The notes below the pieces were generated by a model that was not told where the DNA came from, did not search any database, and worked only from the letters and a program-made list of their open reading frames with translations. The position numbers were made by a program, and so were the translations under genes. Shown in pieces: positions 26,098-34,200 of a stretch of 54,641 nt of DNA; within the stretch, counting starts at the first letter, position 1; every line of letters starts with the position of its first letter. The stretch spans positions 1 to 54,641 of the forward strand of contig CAJXVR010000007.1 in the NCBI GenBank assembly GCA_913061285.1, in the 5' to 3' direction. This DNA is from an uncultured Verrucomicrobiota bacterium (GTDB lineage: Bacteria > Verrucomicrobiota > Verrucomicrobiia > Limisphaerales > AAA164-E04).

Positions 26098-26155
26098 CAT
26101 TCACAAACAAGTGAATGCCTTGTTTGGGGCTAGTACCCTAGCAAGGCATTCACTT
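26098..26155. terminator. Bidirectional hairpin between convergent genes, with alternative pairing
   Basis: A perfect 14-base inverted repeat, AAGTGAATGCCTTG (26109-26122) and CAAGGCATTCACTT (26142-26155), with a 19-base loop. It lies between the M56 stop (26091) and the convergent PDZ-thioredoxin gene, whose last codons form the right arm. A third copy of the core, CATTCAC (26098-26104), can pair with GTGAATG (26111-26117) instead, so two exclusive hairpins are possible. No long T-run follows in either direction. Confidence 0.6.
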
Positions 26156-26975
26156 CGGCCTCAATATCGATCGCGTGCGCCCCGGACATAGTCGAAACGA
26201 TCCCTTCCTGATCTAGAATGATCACCAGCGGAATGACACTTAGCCCGATCCCATTGAACGCTTCCACGGATAGCAGTCGGTGCTCTAGGAGATCCCAGCC
26301 CTTCTTTTGAATCACCCGTTTTGCCACGTTTGGATCCGAATCGATAGACACAGCCACCAAGGCAACTTTTCCTTGCCACTGCGGATGTTTCGAAACCAGT
26401 GTCTCCATTCGACTCACTGGATCATAGCAAGTGGCACACCACGAGGCCCAAAAGTCCAACACCACGATCTGCCTCTTCAATTCTTCTCGTTTCGCCTCCC
26501 CTTCAAACGTCTGCAATGGTAATTCGGGTAGGGCTTTCCCAATGAACGATTGATACGAAGCATCAGGAACTCCGGCGATTTCGAGCGGCGCACGCACGAG
26601 TCGCACAGGAACGACACGCTCCTGCAGGGTCGATCTCACATAGAGCGTTATCTCCGTCCCAACAGGACCCCGAATTAAACTGGCTGCGTCACCAACTGAC
26701 TTCCCAAGCAAGGACGTCACCCGACCTAAGGTCTCGACAGAGACCAATTGACTCCCTTCGGCAAGGAATCCTGAGTTAAAAGCGGGTGATCCTGGCAGGA
26801 CCTTTCGCACAACAATCCCTCCATCTTCCAAAGCCAACGCAATCCCCACCCCAGAAAGAACAGGATAGCTCTTAGAATCCCCTCCTTGAAGTAAGGAAAG
26901 ATGGGCACTCATCCAAACTAAGAAAATCCCACCAACAGCGTTCCAGCTGGGCATCATGTTCATTTGACTCATCAT
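26130..26975 (-). CDS. PDZ-TlpA thioredoxin-like envelope protein
   Basis: 281 residues from the ATG at 26975. The frame stays open to 27134, but the extra N-terminus is low-complexity and the nearby Met codons lead straight into an export helix (AVGGIFLVWMSAHLSLL), so a start among 26957-26987 is likely; no clear Shine-Dalgarno decides it. A PDZ domain (about 35-125) has GVGIALALEDGGIVVRKVLP, GSPAFNSGFLAEG and the family-like AASLIRGPVGTEITLYV. A TlpA-type thioredoxin domain (about 140-281) has WASWCATC with Cys180 and Cys183 and the cis-Pro motif LSVIPLVIILD. It is probably an anchored periplasmic thiol oxidoreductase, with the PDZ domain choosing the client. It converges on the M56 gene. 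Confidence 0.85.
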   Translation of the reverse strand: MMSQMNMMPSWNAVGGIFLVWMSAHLSLLQGGDSKSYPVLSGVGIALALEDGGIVVRKVLPGSPAFNSGFLAEGSQLVSVETLGRVTSLLGKSVGDAASLIRGPVGTEITLYVRSTLQERVVPVRLVRAPLEIAGVPDASYQSFIGKALPELPLQTFEGEAKREELKRQIVVLDFWASWCATCYDPVSRMETLVSKHPQWQGKVALVAVSIDSDPNVAKRVIQKKGWDLLEHRLLSVEAFNGIGLSVIPLVIILDQEGIVSTMSGAHAIDIEAEVNALLGY

Positions 26976-27034
26976 GACGCACGTCATCTCAATAAGGGTC
27001 CCAGCTGTCAAAGAGATTCTTACAGAGCCCGCTC

Positions 27035-27062
27035 GCTTACCTAAGGTCAACCTAAGGCAAGC
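27035..27062. repeat. Imperfect palindrome in a divergent intergenic region
   Basis: GCTTACCTAAGGT-CA-ACCTAAGGCAAGC: the 13-base arms match at 11 positions, and CCTAAGG occurs twice as a direct repeat four bases apart. It lies between the divergent TlpA-like and SRPBCC genes, so it may be a regulator site. No partner regulator is evident. Confidence 0.4.
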
Positions 27063-27196
27063 GCACTCCACGAGTGTGAAAAAACGGGATAATCGGTCGG
27101 GTTCTTCGCACAAAATCGATCCCGTAGAAACCATGATCCCCTCGATTTTTTATCACAAAGAATCCGAAGCTCAGCCATGGGTTGACCAAGAGGCGA

Positions 27197-27682
27197 ATGC
27201 TAGGCAAAGATAAGACCGCAACACCGAAACTGAATGCCATGGAAAAATCGAGTGACCCGATTGTCGTTGAAGAAATCTTAAATGCTTCCCAAGAAACCGT
27301 CTGGGAGGCGATTACGGACCCTGAGTCAATGCGCCAATGGTTTTTTGACACGATCAAGGAATTCAAACCAGAAGTGGGTTTCGAAACCTGTTTCGATGTC
27401 GAGTGTGACGGCACCCAATACCCACATCGATGGAATATCAAGGAAGTCATTCCTGGCGATAAGCTGGTCTACCGATGGCGATATGACGGTTACGACGGCG
27501 ACTCAACAGTTAGCTGGGAGCTTTCGCACGAATCATTCGGAACAAAACTGAAGTTGACTCACGTTTGCCACGAAAGTTTTCCGCAGGATAACCCGCTCTT
27601 CAGCGAGGACGCCTGCATCGATGCGTGGAACTATTTTATCACCCAGACGCTACCCGAGTATTTGGAGAGTAATCATTCATAG
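27197..27682 (+). CDS. SRPBCC-fold protein, AHSA1/activator of Hsp90 type
   Basis: 161 residues from ATG 27197, chosen because AGAGG lies just upstream; TTG 27182 and ATG 27239 are possible alternatives. The domain shows the family start VVEEILNASQETVWEAITDP, then MRQWFFDTIKEFKPEVGFET, FDVECDGTQYPHRWNIKEVI, GDKLVYRWRYDGYDGDSTVS and the C-terminal helix DAWNYFITQTLPEYLES. These proteins form a hydrophobic cavity for ligands; bacterial AHSA1 members have few known functions. It is cytoplasmic, with no signal peptide. The gene is alone on its strand, divergent from the TlpA-like gene. Confidence 0.87.
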   Translation: MLGKDKTATPKLNAMEKSSDPIVVEEILNASQETVWEAITDPESMRQWFFDTIKEFKPEVGFETCFDVECDGTQYPHRWNIKEVIPGDKLVYRWRYDGYDGDSTVSWELSHESFGTKLKLTHVCHESFPQDNPLFSEDACIDAWNYFITQTLPEYLESNHS

Positions 27683-27767
27683 CGGTAGAATCACCGCCAC
27701 CACGAATGAGGCACTGAATAATTCGTGCCCTTGAGCGTCGAAAGAGATGTATCAATTGCCACGCACT

Positions 27768-29021
27768 ATGAAACACTCTCTGCTCGCTCTTGTATTTGGA
27801 GTCGTCGTCTCTTTCGTCTCCATCGGGTGTCGCCACAGTACCGAGCATCGGACCGTATCGAGTCCAAGGCTTGAACTCTACTTTGACAAAGAGCACCCAG
27901 GTCGTTCAGGCCACTGGAAGATCGTACCGTTCGGGAGTCAGCCCCTGCCCCAGGGGACCGGAATTAATCTCCGTGTCACAGGTCCCAACGGATCCGTTGA
28001 CAACCTATTCTCCTTTGTCAACCAGCGCGATTTCAAATTCATCGAAGAACAGCCGGCTTCAGCGCCAGTCTGGCGTCTCGAATCCGATGGCGGTGTCCTT
28101 GAGCTATACCGAAACACTTCCGGACAGGAATGGTCAGGTGAATTCCAGCTCCGCACCAACGACCCGTTTGACGATCTCGTCTTTGAACTTTCGAACGAAC
28201 GGATGTCTCCAGTCCTATGGATTTGGGCCATTGCGAGCAAGATAGAGCAGACCCAACTAGAGCCGTTCTCGAAGATCGATGCAGACTTATCACGAGGAGG
28301 ACTATGGAATCTTATCAAGCATGGGGTAACTGCCGATGAGACCGAATCACTCCTCACCAGCCTACCTGAAGGACGGATTGAGGACGTCATCAAATTAAGG
28401 CGATTTGGCGTCTCCGCTGATCAAGTGAGACAGTTTTCGCCCTTTGGAGTCGAATCCATCATCGAACTGCGGCGCTTCGGAGTTTCGGCTGAATACGCGG
28501 CAGCGTTTCGGGAATTCAATCCCGACTATTCCGCCTCAGACATTGTCACATTACGCCGCTTTGGCGTCCCTTCGGAATGGAGTCTTGCCCTCCGAGATCT
28601 ACCCAAGATCCAGGAGTCCAGCGATCTGGTGAACCTGAGACGATACGGCGTCCCTACAAGCCTGGCACGAACAGCGCACGGCTTTCATTTCGTAAAGGGT
28701 GCCAACGATATCGTCAGTCTCAGGCGACAGGGAGTGCAGGGAGACTTTCTAAAGGAACTCAAGGACGTCGATCCAAGTGAAACGGCAAATGGAATCATAC
28801 AGCTCCGACGGATGGGTGTCTCCGCCAACTACTACAATCAACTAAGACGTTACGGCAGCTACTCGATCGATGATATAATCCTTATGAGGAGGAACGGCGT
28901 TCAACCTGCGTTTGTCGCCTCGACCTTCGTCCCTGACAAGCCAGCACTCTCCGCTCGCTCTATAATCGAGCTAAGAAACAGGGGGCTCTCAGAACAAACC
29001 ATTCGCGAGCTTCGGCAGTAA
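27768..29021 (+). CDS. Lipoprotein with nine LRRxGV-type helical repeats
   Basis: 417 residues from ATG 27768 (ATG 27747 in frame is an alternative). The signal peptide ends in lipobox SIG-C, so the protein is a lipoprotein. About 20-170 is a beta-rich domain (RLELYFDKEHPGRSGHWKIV). Residues about 178-417 hold nine repeats of 24-29 residues with the core [DE]-I-I-x-L-R-R-[FYQMN]-G-V (LIKHGVT, KLRRFGVS, ELRRFGVS, TLRRFGVP, NLRRYGVP, SLRRQGVQ, QLRRMGVS, LMRRNGVQ, ELRNRGLS). Similar 'LRxxGV' repeats occur, to my knowledge, in the C-terminal regions of some M56/BlaR1-like proteins, and an M56 gene lies 1.7 kb away. Function unknown; a role as envelope scaffold or sensor partner is inferred. Confidence 0.8.
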   Translation: MKHSLLALVFGVVVSFVSIGCRHSTEHRTVSSPRLELYFDKEHPGRSGHWKIVPFGSQPLPQGTGINLRVTGPNGSVDNLFSFVNQRDFKFIEEQPASAPVWRLESDGGVLELYRNTSGQEWSGEFQLRTNDPFDDLVFELSNERMSPVLWIWAIASKIEQTQLEPFSKIDADLSRGGLWNLIKHGVTADETESLLTSLPEGRIEDVIKLRRFGVSADQVRQFSPFGVESIIELRRFGVSAEYAAAFREFNPDYSASDIVTLRRFGVPSEWSLALRDLPKIQESSDLVNLRRYGVPTSLARTAHGFHFVKGANDIVSLRRQGVQGDFLKELKDVDPSETANGIIQLRRMGVSANYYNQLRRYGSYSIDDIILMRRNGVQPAFVASTFVPDKPALSARSIIELRNRGLSEQTIRELRQ

Positions 29022-29036
29022 CAACAACGCCGCAAG

Positions 29037-29525
29037 TTAAGGAGATCCCTTGGAAGCTCCGGCTTGCCCCTCATCTTTCGGTTCAAAAATGGCCTTCAAC
29101 GATTCATGCCGATAGGCAAACATACGTTTTAGCTTCCGCTGAACCAACCAATCTCCGCCCCCATTGATAAGGGCCCCTCCGGGCAATCTGTACTCAATAG
29201 AATCCAGCATATAGGCAGAGTGTGCTGAGACGGGAAGAAACCGATGGGAGTGCTGCCATTTTCTAAACGGCCCAGATTTCTGAATATCATCAAAACGGCG
29301 TCCCGATTCGAAATGGCAATGTAGAGCGACCCAATGCATTCGAAAGGGCCCCATTGCTATCTGCAATACCACCTCCGCACCTTCATCCAAGTGCTCGGGA
29401 CGGGAAAGAACTCGAACGTTCTCCCAGGGTGGGGTCAATGCTTCAAAAGCCCCGTCTTCAAGATGCCACCGATAGAGAGTATCGGCCGAAGCCTTGATAA
29501 GCGTTTTTTTCTCGAAAGCACCCAT
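29037..29525 (-). CDS. SRPBCC-fold protein, cyclase/dehydrase or SulA-like type
   Basis: 162 residues without a signal peptide. Family marks are the start FEKKTLIKASADTLYRWHLE, then FEALTPPWENVRVLSRP (the L-T-P-P-W motif is diagnostic of this SRPBCC branch), MGPFRMHWVALHCHFESGRR, FDDIQKSGPFRKWQHSHRF and the end ALINGGGDWLVQRKLKRMFAYRH. In other genomes this branch is often annotated 'cell division inhibitor', sometimes fused to TIGR01777 epimerases. It lies 71 bases downstream of the flavoprotein gene on the same strand, so the two may act on one lipid-like substrate. It converges with the lipoprotein gene. Confidence 0.82.
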   Translation of the reverse strand: MGAFEKKTLIKASADTLYRWHLEDGAFEALTPPWENVRVLSRPEHLDEGAEVVLQIAMGPFRMHWVALHCHFESGRRFDDIQKSGPFRKWQHSHRFLPVSAHSAYMLDSIEYRLPGGALINGGGDWLVQRKLKRMFAYRHESLKAIFEPKDEGQAGASKGSP

Positions 29526-29596
29526 ATTAAATTGCGGAATAATAAACTACCGAACCCGGCGCTTCACAAGCGTGAGCACCAGGCCTCGAAGGTCGG

Positions 29597-30592
29597 TTAA
29601 CACAAACGATCTCCGATCGCATCAGCGACAGCCAAACCTGAGAGAGCGGCTCCCTCAACCCGAGCACCACCAAACCCATCGCCAGCAAGCGCAAGCGGCG
29701 TCTCCCCATTTTGACAGTAACATCGATCAGGATACAGCACTGAGGGGTGGCTGTAGAGCCATCGATGGAGCTGAGTTTCAATCGGTTTAGCTCCCAGCCA
29801 CGTCGAACTTTCAGCCACCAACGTTGTGGTAACCTCAGCCTCTGCAGAGTCCCAGTGTTCTCGACTATACTGAGGGCCAGCATGAATCGTTATCGCTGAG
29901 CCCGCCCCCTGACAGACTCCTTTCTGAGAATTATCAGCGATCCAGGAGACGGGCTCGCCCGGAAGCCAGACACCCCCCGGTTCTGGAATCAGACTGGCAT
30001 GCTCAAGCCGCACCATCAAGGCGAGGCAGGGGTCATAAACAATACGATTCAGATCAGACATTACCTGATCGGGCAGAACCGTTCCCCCTGCAGCCATGAG
30101 TTGAAGCGACTGCGGAGCGGGAGCCGTCAGAATCACACTCCGCCCATGAAAGTCGCCTCCTCCCTCAAGCGACAATTGCCACCCACTTGAGTGCGCCTCA
30201 ATTTTCACGACCCTTGAGTTCACCTGCACATCCAGACCCTGGGCCAGAAACTTAGGCACGCTCGTCATTCCCGTCACACCGCTGTATCGAGGCTCCCCAT
30301 CGTCCTTGAGGGTGCCATCCGGCAGACTGAATCCCGTGGCCCATTCACGAATGAGCCCCGCTTCGAGCCACCCCTTTACAAGTCGTCGAAAAACCTCAGA
30401 GCGCGCGGTAAAATACTGCGCTCCGTGGTCAAAGGCGCCTCCATCCGTCCTCCTGCGAGAGAGACGCCCCCCAACACCACGTCCCTTGTCCAAAACAAGC
30501 ACACGAAGACCCCGGTTCTTCAGTTCTCTAGCAGCCAAGAGCCCACTCAGCCCAGCTCCAACCACGCAGACATCAAATACAGAATTCGCCAT
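29597..30592 (-). CDS. Renalase-like FAD-dependent oxidoreductase
   Basis: 331 residues from ATG 30592, fixed by GGAGG five bases upstream; TTG 30604 would bypass it. The Rossmann FAD-binding motif is FDVCVVGAGLSGLLAARELK followed by VLVLDKGRGVGGRLSRRR, FDHGAQYFTAR is the renalase/amine-oxidase-like second motif, and the C-terminal FAD contact is LALAGDGFGGARVEGAALSG. Length matches bacterial renalase-like proteins, which oxidise nicotinamide isomers or amines. It is cytoplasmic and precedes an SRPBCC gene. The substrate is not determined by sequence. Confidence 0.9.
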   Translation of the reverse strand: MANSVFDVCVVGAGLSGLLAARELKNRGLRVLVLDKGRGVGGRLSRRRTDGGAFDHGAQYFTARSEVFRRLVKGWLEAGLIREWATGFSLPDGTLKDDGEPRYSGVTGMTSVPKFLAQGLDVQVNSRVVKIEAHSSGWQLSLEGGGDFHGRSVILTAPAPQSLQLMAAGGTVLPDQVMSDLNRIVYDPCLALMVRLEHASLIPEPGGVWLPGEPVSWIADNSQKGVCQGAGSAITIHAGPQYSREHWDSAEAEVTTTLVAESSTWLGAKPIETQLHRWLYSHPSVLYPDRCYCQNGETPLALAGDGFGGARVEGAALSGLAVADAIGDRLC

Positions 30593-30595
30593 AAC

Positions 30596-30602
30596 TCCCT
30601 CC
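30596..30602 (-). promoter_or_regulatory. Shine-Dalgarno site of the renalase-like gene
   Basis: On the minus strand GGAGGGAG ends a few bases before ATG 30592. This strong site supports 30592 rather than TTG 30604 as start; it would lie inside the coding sequence if TTG were used. Confidence 0.7.
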
Positions 30603-30638
30603 AACAGAACGTAGAGATATCCCTCCCAACACCCTAGC

Positions 30639-30644
30639 TGTCAA
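30639..30644 (-). promoter_or_regulatory. Consensus -35 box upstream of the renalase-like gene
   Basis: TTGACA on the minus strand, about 50 bases before the start codon. The downstream -10 candidates (GATATC at 17 bases, TATCTC at 19) are poor, so only the -35 element is convincing. Confidence 0.3.
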
Positions 30645-30750
30645 GTTTCATAGCCTAGAAGAAACCCTCGGTCAGAGATTTCCCGAAACCGAGCGCCCGA
30701 CGTTCCCCCATCTCTTGGGACTGAGAACGCCCATTTGACTTTCCCCCAAA

Positions 30751-30770
30751 ATAGGGAATTTCTACCCTAT
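30751..30770 (+). repeat. Inverted repeat overlapping the start of the second PQQ-like gene
   Basis: ATAGGG and CCCTAT with an 8-base spacer; the right arm runs into the ATG at 30769. In RNA it could form a small hairpin over the ribosome-binding region, or in DNA act as a repressor site. The stem is short. Confidence 0.35.
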
Positions 30771-32106
30771 GAAATACCTTGCACTCAACCTCCTCGCGAT
30801 TACCTTGAGCGCTTCCCTCTCGGCCCAAAGTTGGCCACAATTTCGCGGTCCCAATGGCTCAGGGGTCTTAACCCAGCGAACGCTCCCCTCCACCTGGAGC
30901 AACACCGAAAACATTGCCTGGAAAACGCCACTACCGGGATCTGGATGGTCTTCTCCCGTGATCACGGGAGGCTACATTTTCGTGACCGCAGCCGAGTTCC
31001 CTAAGCAACCTCGACCCAGCGGATTCAGAAGGGGTGTGTCTTCGATGCGGTCTTACCGCAGCGATTCAAAGAAACTGATGACCGATACAGACTTCAAACT
31101 TCACTGTCTCAGTCTTTCCAACGGAGAATTAGTGTGGAGTCGAACCATCACAACCAAAACGCCAGCCTTCACAATCCACCCCTCAAACACCTACGCCACC
31201 GCGTCACCCGCCACCGACGGCACCCGCATTTTTAGCTACTTTGCCGCCGCTGGAATCGTAGCTGCCACCAATTTGGAAGGAGAAGAACAATGGCAGCTTG
31301 ACCTGGGCGCCTTCGAAGCCGGCAATGGATTTGGGGCCGGGAGTTCGCTCGCCCTGGGCGAAGATCTCCTCTACCTTCAATGTGACAACGATGAGCAATC
31401 ATTCGTGGTCGCCATCGAGCCAGCGACTGGGAAAAAAGCCTGGAAGCTCGATCGCTCCACCCGTACTAGTTGGAGCACCCCTGTCCTTTGGAAAAACTCC
31501 GTAGGAACTGAACTGATCCTCTGTGGGGCTGATACCGTGGCGTCGCATGACCCCACAACGGGAAAAGAACTATGGAAGCTCAGCGGATTCGGAGGATCTT
31601 TCTCCTCAAGCCCTGCCTTCGATCGCGATCAAATCTACTTCGGAAACTCAGGACCTGGAAGCGCAGGCCCATTGACGACTGTCGAGGCTGGAGCCAAGGG
31701 CCAGGTGCCCTACCAAAAAGGACAGGCCTCTAAATTTTCGCCCTGGGCTCGGACTGGTTCCGGTCCCGGGCTCTCCTCTCCAGTCGCTCACGATGGGTTC
31801 CTCTATATTAGTGCAGGTACCGGCATCCTAAGTTGTTACGACACAAAAACTGGCGACCGCCTCTACAAAGAACGCCTCCCTAACGCAGGTAGCATTGCAG
31901 CCTCCCTTTGGATCGCCAATGACGAGCTCTACGCCCTCGACGAGTTGGGGGCTACCCACATCATCAAGACAGGGCCTGAGTTTGAAGTCCTACGAAGGAA
32001 TCAAATCGACGATCTTTTCTGGTCTACCCCTGCCGTGCTTGAAGATTCCCTGATCTTACGAGGGGCCGACAATCTCTATTGTATCCGAACGCCCAAGAGC
32101 TCCTAG
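30769..32106 (+). CDS. Secreted PQQ-like beta-propeller protein (paralogue 2)
   Basis: 445 residues. A signal peptide ends at LSAQ, then SWPQFRGPNGSGV, the same signature as the copy at 12566-13843. The blades are visible as NTENIAWKTPLPGSGWSSPV, GELVWSRTI, GEEQWQLDLG, GKKAWKLDRSTRTSWSTPV and GKELWKLSGFGGSFSSSPAF. The end ADNLYCIR parallels the paralogue's TNLYCIR. An insertion after the first blade (FRRGVSSMRSYRSDSKKLMT) is not in paralogue 1. A periplasmic location is expected; no catalytic site is evident and function is unknown. It diverges from the renalase-like gene and converges on the ADP-ribosylglycohydrolase gene. Confidence 0.87.
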   Translation: MKYLALNLLAITLSASLSAQSWPQFRGPNGSGVLTQRTLPSTWSNTENIAWKTPLPGSGWSSPVITGGYIFVTAAEFPKQPRPSGFRRGVSSMRSYRSDSKKLMTDTDFKLHCLSLSNGELVWSRTITTKTPAFTIHPSNTYATASPATDGTRIFSYFAAAGIVAATNLEGEEQWQLDLGAFEAGNGFGAGSSLALGEDLLYLQCDNDEQSFVVAIEPATGKKAWKLDRSTRTSWSTPVLWKNSVGTELILCGADTVASHDPTTGKELWKLSGFGGSFSSSPAFDRDQIYFGNSGPGSAGPLTTVEAGAKGQVPYQKGQASKFSPWARTGSGPGLSSPVAHDGFLYISAGTGILSCYDTKTGDRLYKERLPNAGSIAASLWIANDELYALDELGATHIIKTGPEFEVLRRNQIDDLFWSTPAVLEDSLILRGADNLYCIRTPKSS

Positions 32107-32135
32107 CCGATTGATCATGTTGTACCCGAGAGCTC

Positions 32136-33179
32136 TCATTCCTCACCTTCATCGGTTTTCCCAGAGAACAATCCGATAAGCTCGCTTGAAAGCTTCAGGC
32201 TCGCTATCCAATTCTCAGGGATTTTCGTCGCGCCATTGCTCGCACCGAGAAGCGCACCAATCACCGCACCACGGTGACAGTTATCGCCTCCGACATTCGT
32301 ATTCGCGATCACACCTGAAGGCAACTCGCCCGCATATTTCCAGGCAAGATAGAGGGAAGCTGGAAAGGCTCTATCGACATAGCAAGCAGGACTAAACTCT
32401 TGATCTATCGTCTGCCCATCATCTCTCGATAGCCAGCGTTCCGTCTTTTTCTTGGAAAAGAAGTCACTGCCAAACGATTCGATGGCCCCCCTCAATTCCA
32501 TCCCTCTCAAGACGTTCCAAAGGATGCGAGCAAAGACATCCGCAGCCCTAAGCACCTCACGATCTGGGTGGGTCAATCCGACATGTTTCTGAACTTCCTT
32601 ACGAAGCGAATCCAAATCGTCGCGTCCCATCACACAAAGAGCGACAACACCAATCAACCCCGCGATGTGTTTGTCAGGACTGCCGCAGTTCCGTAGCTTC
32701 TTTCCACGGGCGTGGTTGGTAAAAAACTTCCGATGGCATTCCTCGACATAAGTATCTCGATGACTCCCCGGCGCCAGCATGAAATCCCGGTAGGCATCCA
32801 GATAATCGTCTGAACAATAGTTCCCTTTTGTTCGGATCGACTTTAGAAGCAAGACCAATAGCTGGAGATTAAGCGTATTCTCACCAGCACGGAGGTATTG
32901 ATGATAGTGCACCCCTCGACGCCCCCAATGCTGGGCTTGGTCATGTAGGATTTCACCCCGGGCATTCAGCGCCTGATAACAAGATCGCCAGAGGATACTA
33001 TCAGGATGCGGATTACGTGGCGCCAAAAACTCCTCTACCCAACCGTAATCACGTACCATCGCGCGGCGATCATAGTACCAATGTACCGGCATCGCGTGGG
33101 CGTCCGCAAGAAAGGCTCCCATGACCGCACCGCGAATACGGTCAAGCGTTGGGGCAGCGTCTGATTTCTGTTGAACCAC
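32136..33179 (-). CDS. ADP-ribosylglycohydrolase-family (ARH/DraG-like) protein
   Basis: 347 residues, GTG start. All-alpha family marks are IRGAVMGAFLADAHAMPVHW near the N-terminus (acidic residue of the Mg site), AYRDFMLAPGSHRDTYVEE, and the C-terminal metal motif NTNVGGDNCHRGAVIGALLG, where the common GGDTDT reads GGDNCHRG as in the crystallin-J1-like branch. The first conserved metal position (usually DxxG-A-x-G) reads LADAHAMP, so catalysis may differ. Relatives remove ADP-ribose from proteins or small molecules. It lies 10 bases after the beta-barrel gene on the same strand, an unlikely functional partner. Confidence 0.87.
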   Translation of the reverse strand: MVQQKSDAAPTLDRIRGAVMGAFLADAHAMPVHWYYDRRAMVRDYGWVEEFLAPRNPHPDSILWRSCYQALNARGEILHDQAQHWGRRGVHYHQYLRAGENTLNLQLLVLLLKSIRTKGNYCSDDYLDAYRDFMLAPGSHRDTYVEECHRKFFTNHARGKKLRNCGSPDKHIAGLIGVVALCVMGRDDLDSLRKEVQKHVGLTHPDREVLRAADVFARILWNVLRGMELRGAIESFGSDFFSKKKTERWLSRDDGQTIDQEFSPACYVDRAFPASLYLAWKYAGELPSGVIANTNVGGDNCHRGAVIGALLGASNGATKIPENWIASLKLSSELIGLFSGKTDEGEE

Positions 33180-33189
33180 CGGCTAAGGC

Positions 33190-34200
33190 CTAGAAGCGTA
33201 GATTCGCAGAGAATCCCAAAAAGGGCGCTGGATCATAGTCGCTCGAAGTGAGTTCTCGTCCCGAGGCACTCTCCACGCGCAACTCACCGGCCACATCAAC
33301 GCCGGCAAAAAAGGTCACCGCCCCCCTCCGCTTCCAATTATAGCGAGCACCAATAGAAAGCGGTGCTCCTCGATCCTCCCCAACGCCGTTGGGGACCGGA
33401 CCCTGACGACTCAGCCGAAACCGAAGTCGTTCTAACCGGCCTCCTGCAAGTAAACTCCAGGAGGGGTTTACCTCATAGGAAAGAAGAAGCCCCGGTCCTT
33501 GAGACGCTCCCAAGCCTCGGCCTGTTTCTAAGGACAAACGATCCGTGATCTTCCAATCAACGATAATGACCGGGAAAACACTCACACTATCTTCAATCTG
33601 AGTTAACAAGCCAAATCCCGGACCAATCGTTAAACGATCACTTAATCGATAGGAAACACCTGCAACACTACCACCAGAAACCGAATCACCCCAATCGGCC
33701 CCCTCCTCAGCCATCACCCGAAGCATAGGAATCGCAAGCATGGACCACCCGTTGCCGAAGGCCCACCTCGTCGGAGCAGCAATCCCCAAGGTATCGATAT
33801 TGTCCCAAGGTTGAGCGGCCGAGATTCCGCTCACGCCTCCAAAATCATATTCATCACGCTTATACCCCACGCTGAAAGAAACCTCCTTCGAATAATCAGG
33901 CCGATATCCAATCGAGGCTCGAGAGATAAAGCTGTTGACCCGGAAATCCCCACCGGCATCGACATCACTCTTTCCTTGATGAATATAAGCCCCACTCAAA
34001 CGACTCACCCACGAGCCCCCAAGCGGCGCATCCCCCGCTGATTCCTGAGCCGATAGCGCCAATCCGCTGGCAAAAAGGCCGAAAATCAAATATTCCCAAG
34101 TGCGAAACCGTCTCGGTTCTGAATGTTTTGGCAATTTCTGCGCTCGAACCGTCTTACGGTTAAAAAACAGCGTCTCTTCCCCGTGATTAATATTAGACAT
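33190..34200 (-). CDS. Outer-membrane beta-barrel protein, DUF6268-like
   Basis: 336 residues from ATG 34200 (TTG 34206 possible). A 30-residue basic lead precedes a signal-like helix (EYLIFGLFASGLALSAQE). The rest is alternating beta strands with aromatic girdles (VSFSVGYKRDEYDFGGVSG, WSLLAGGRLERLRFRLSRQ), ending in ...GFSANLRF with terminal Phe, the signal for barrel insertion. The overall pattern fits DUF6268-type outer-membrane proteins of Verrucomicrobiota and Bacteroidota. Function is unknown, possibly passive transport. It is transcribed with the ADP-ribosylglycohydrolase gene 10 bases downstream. Confidence 0.72.
   Translation of the reverse strand: MSNINHGEETLFFNRKTVRAQKLPKHSEPRRFRTWEYLIFGLFASGLALSAQESAGDAPLGGSWVSRLSGAYIHQGKSDVDAGGDFRVNSFISRASIGYRPDYSKEVSFSVGYKRDEYDFGGVSGISAAQPWDNIDTLGIAAPTRWAFGNGWSMLAIPMLRVMAEEGADWGDSVSGGSVAGVSYRLSDRLTIGPGFGLLTQIEDSVSVFPVIIVDWKITDRLSLETGRGLGASQGPGLLLSYEVNPSWSLLAGGRLERLRFRLSRQGPVPNGVGEDRGAPLSIGARYNWKRRGAVTFFAGVDVAGELRVESASGRELTSSDYDPAPFLGFSANLRF

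Noticed and set aside
26976-27134. N-terminal extension of the PDZ-thioredoxin protein up to 27134
   Set aside because: The extension has no domain similarity, would bury the export helix, and would remove most of the divergent promoter region.
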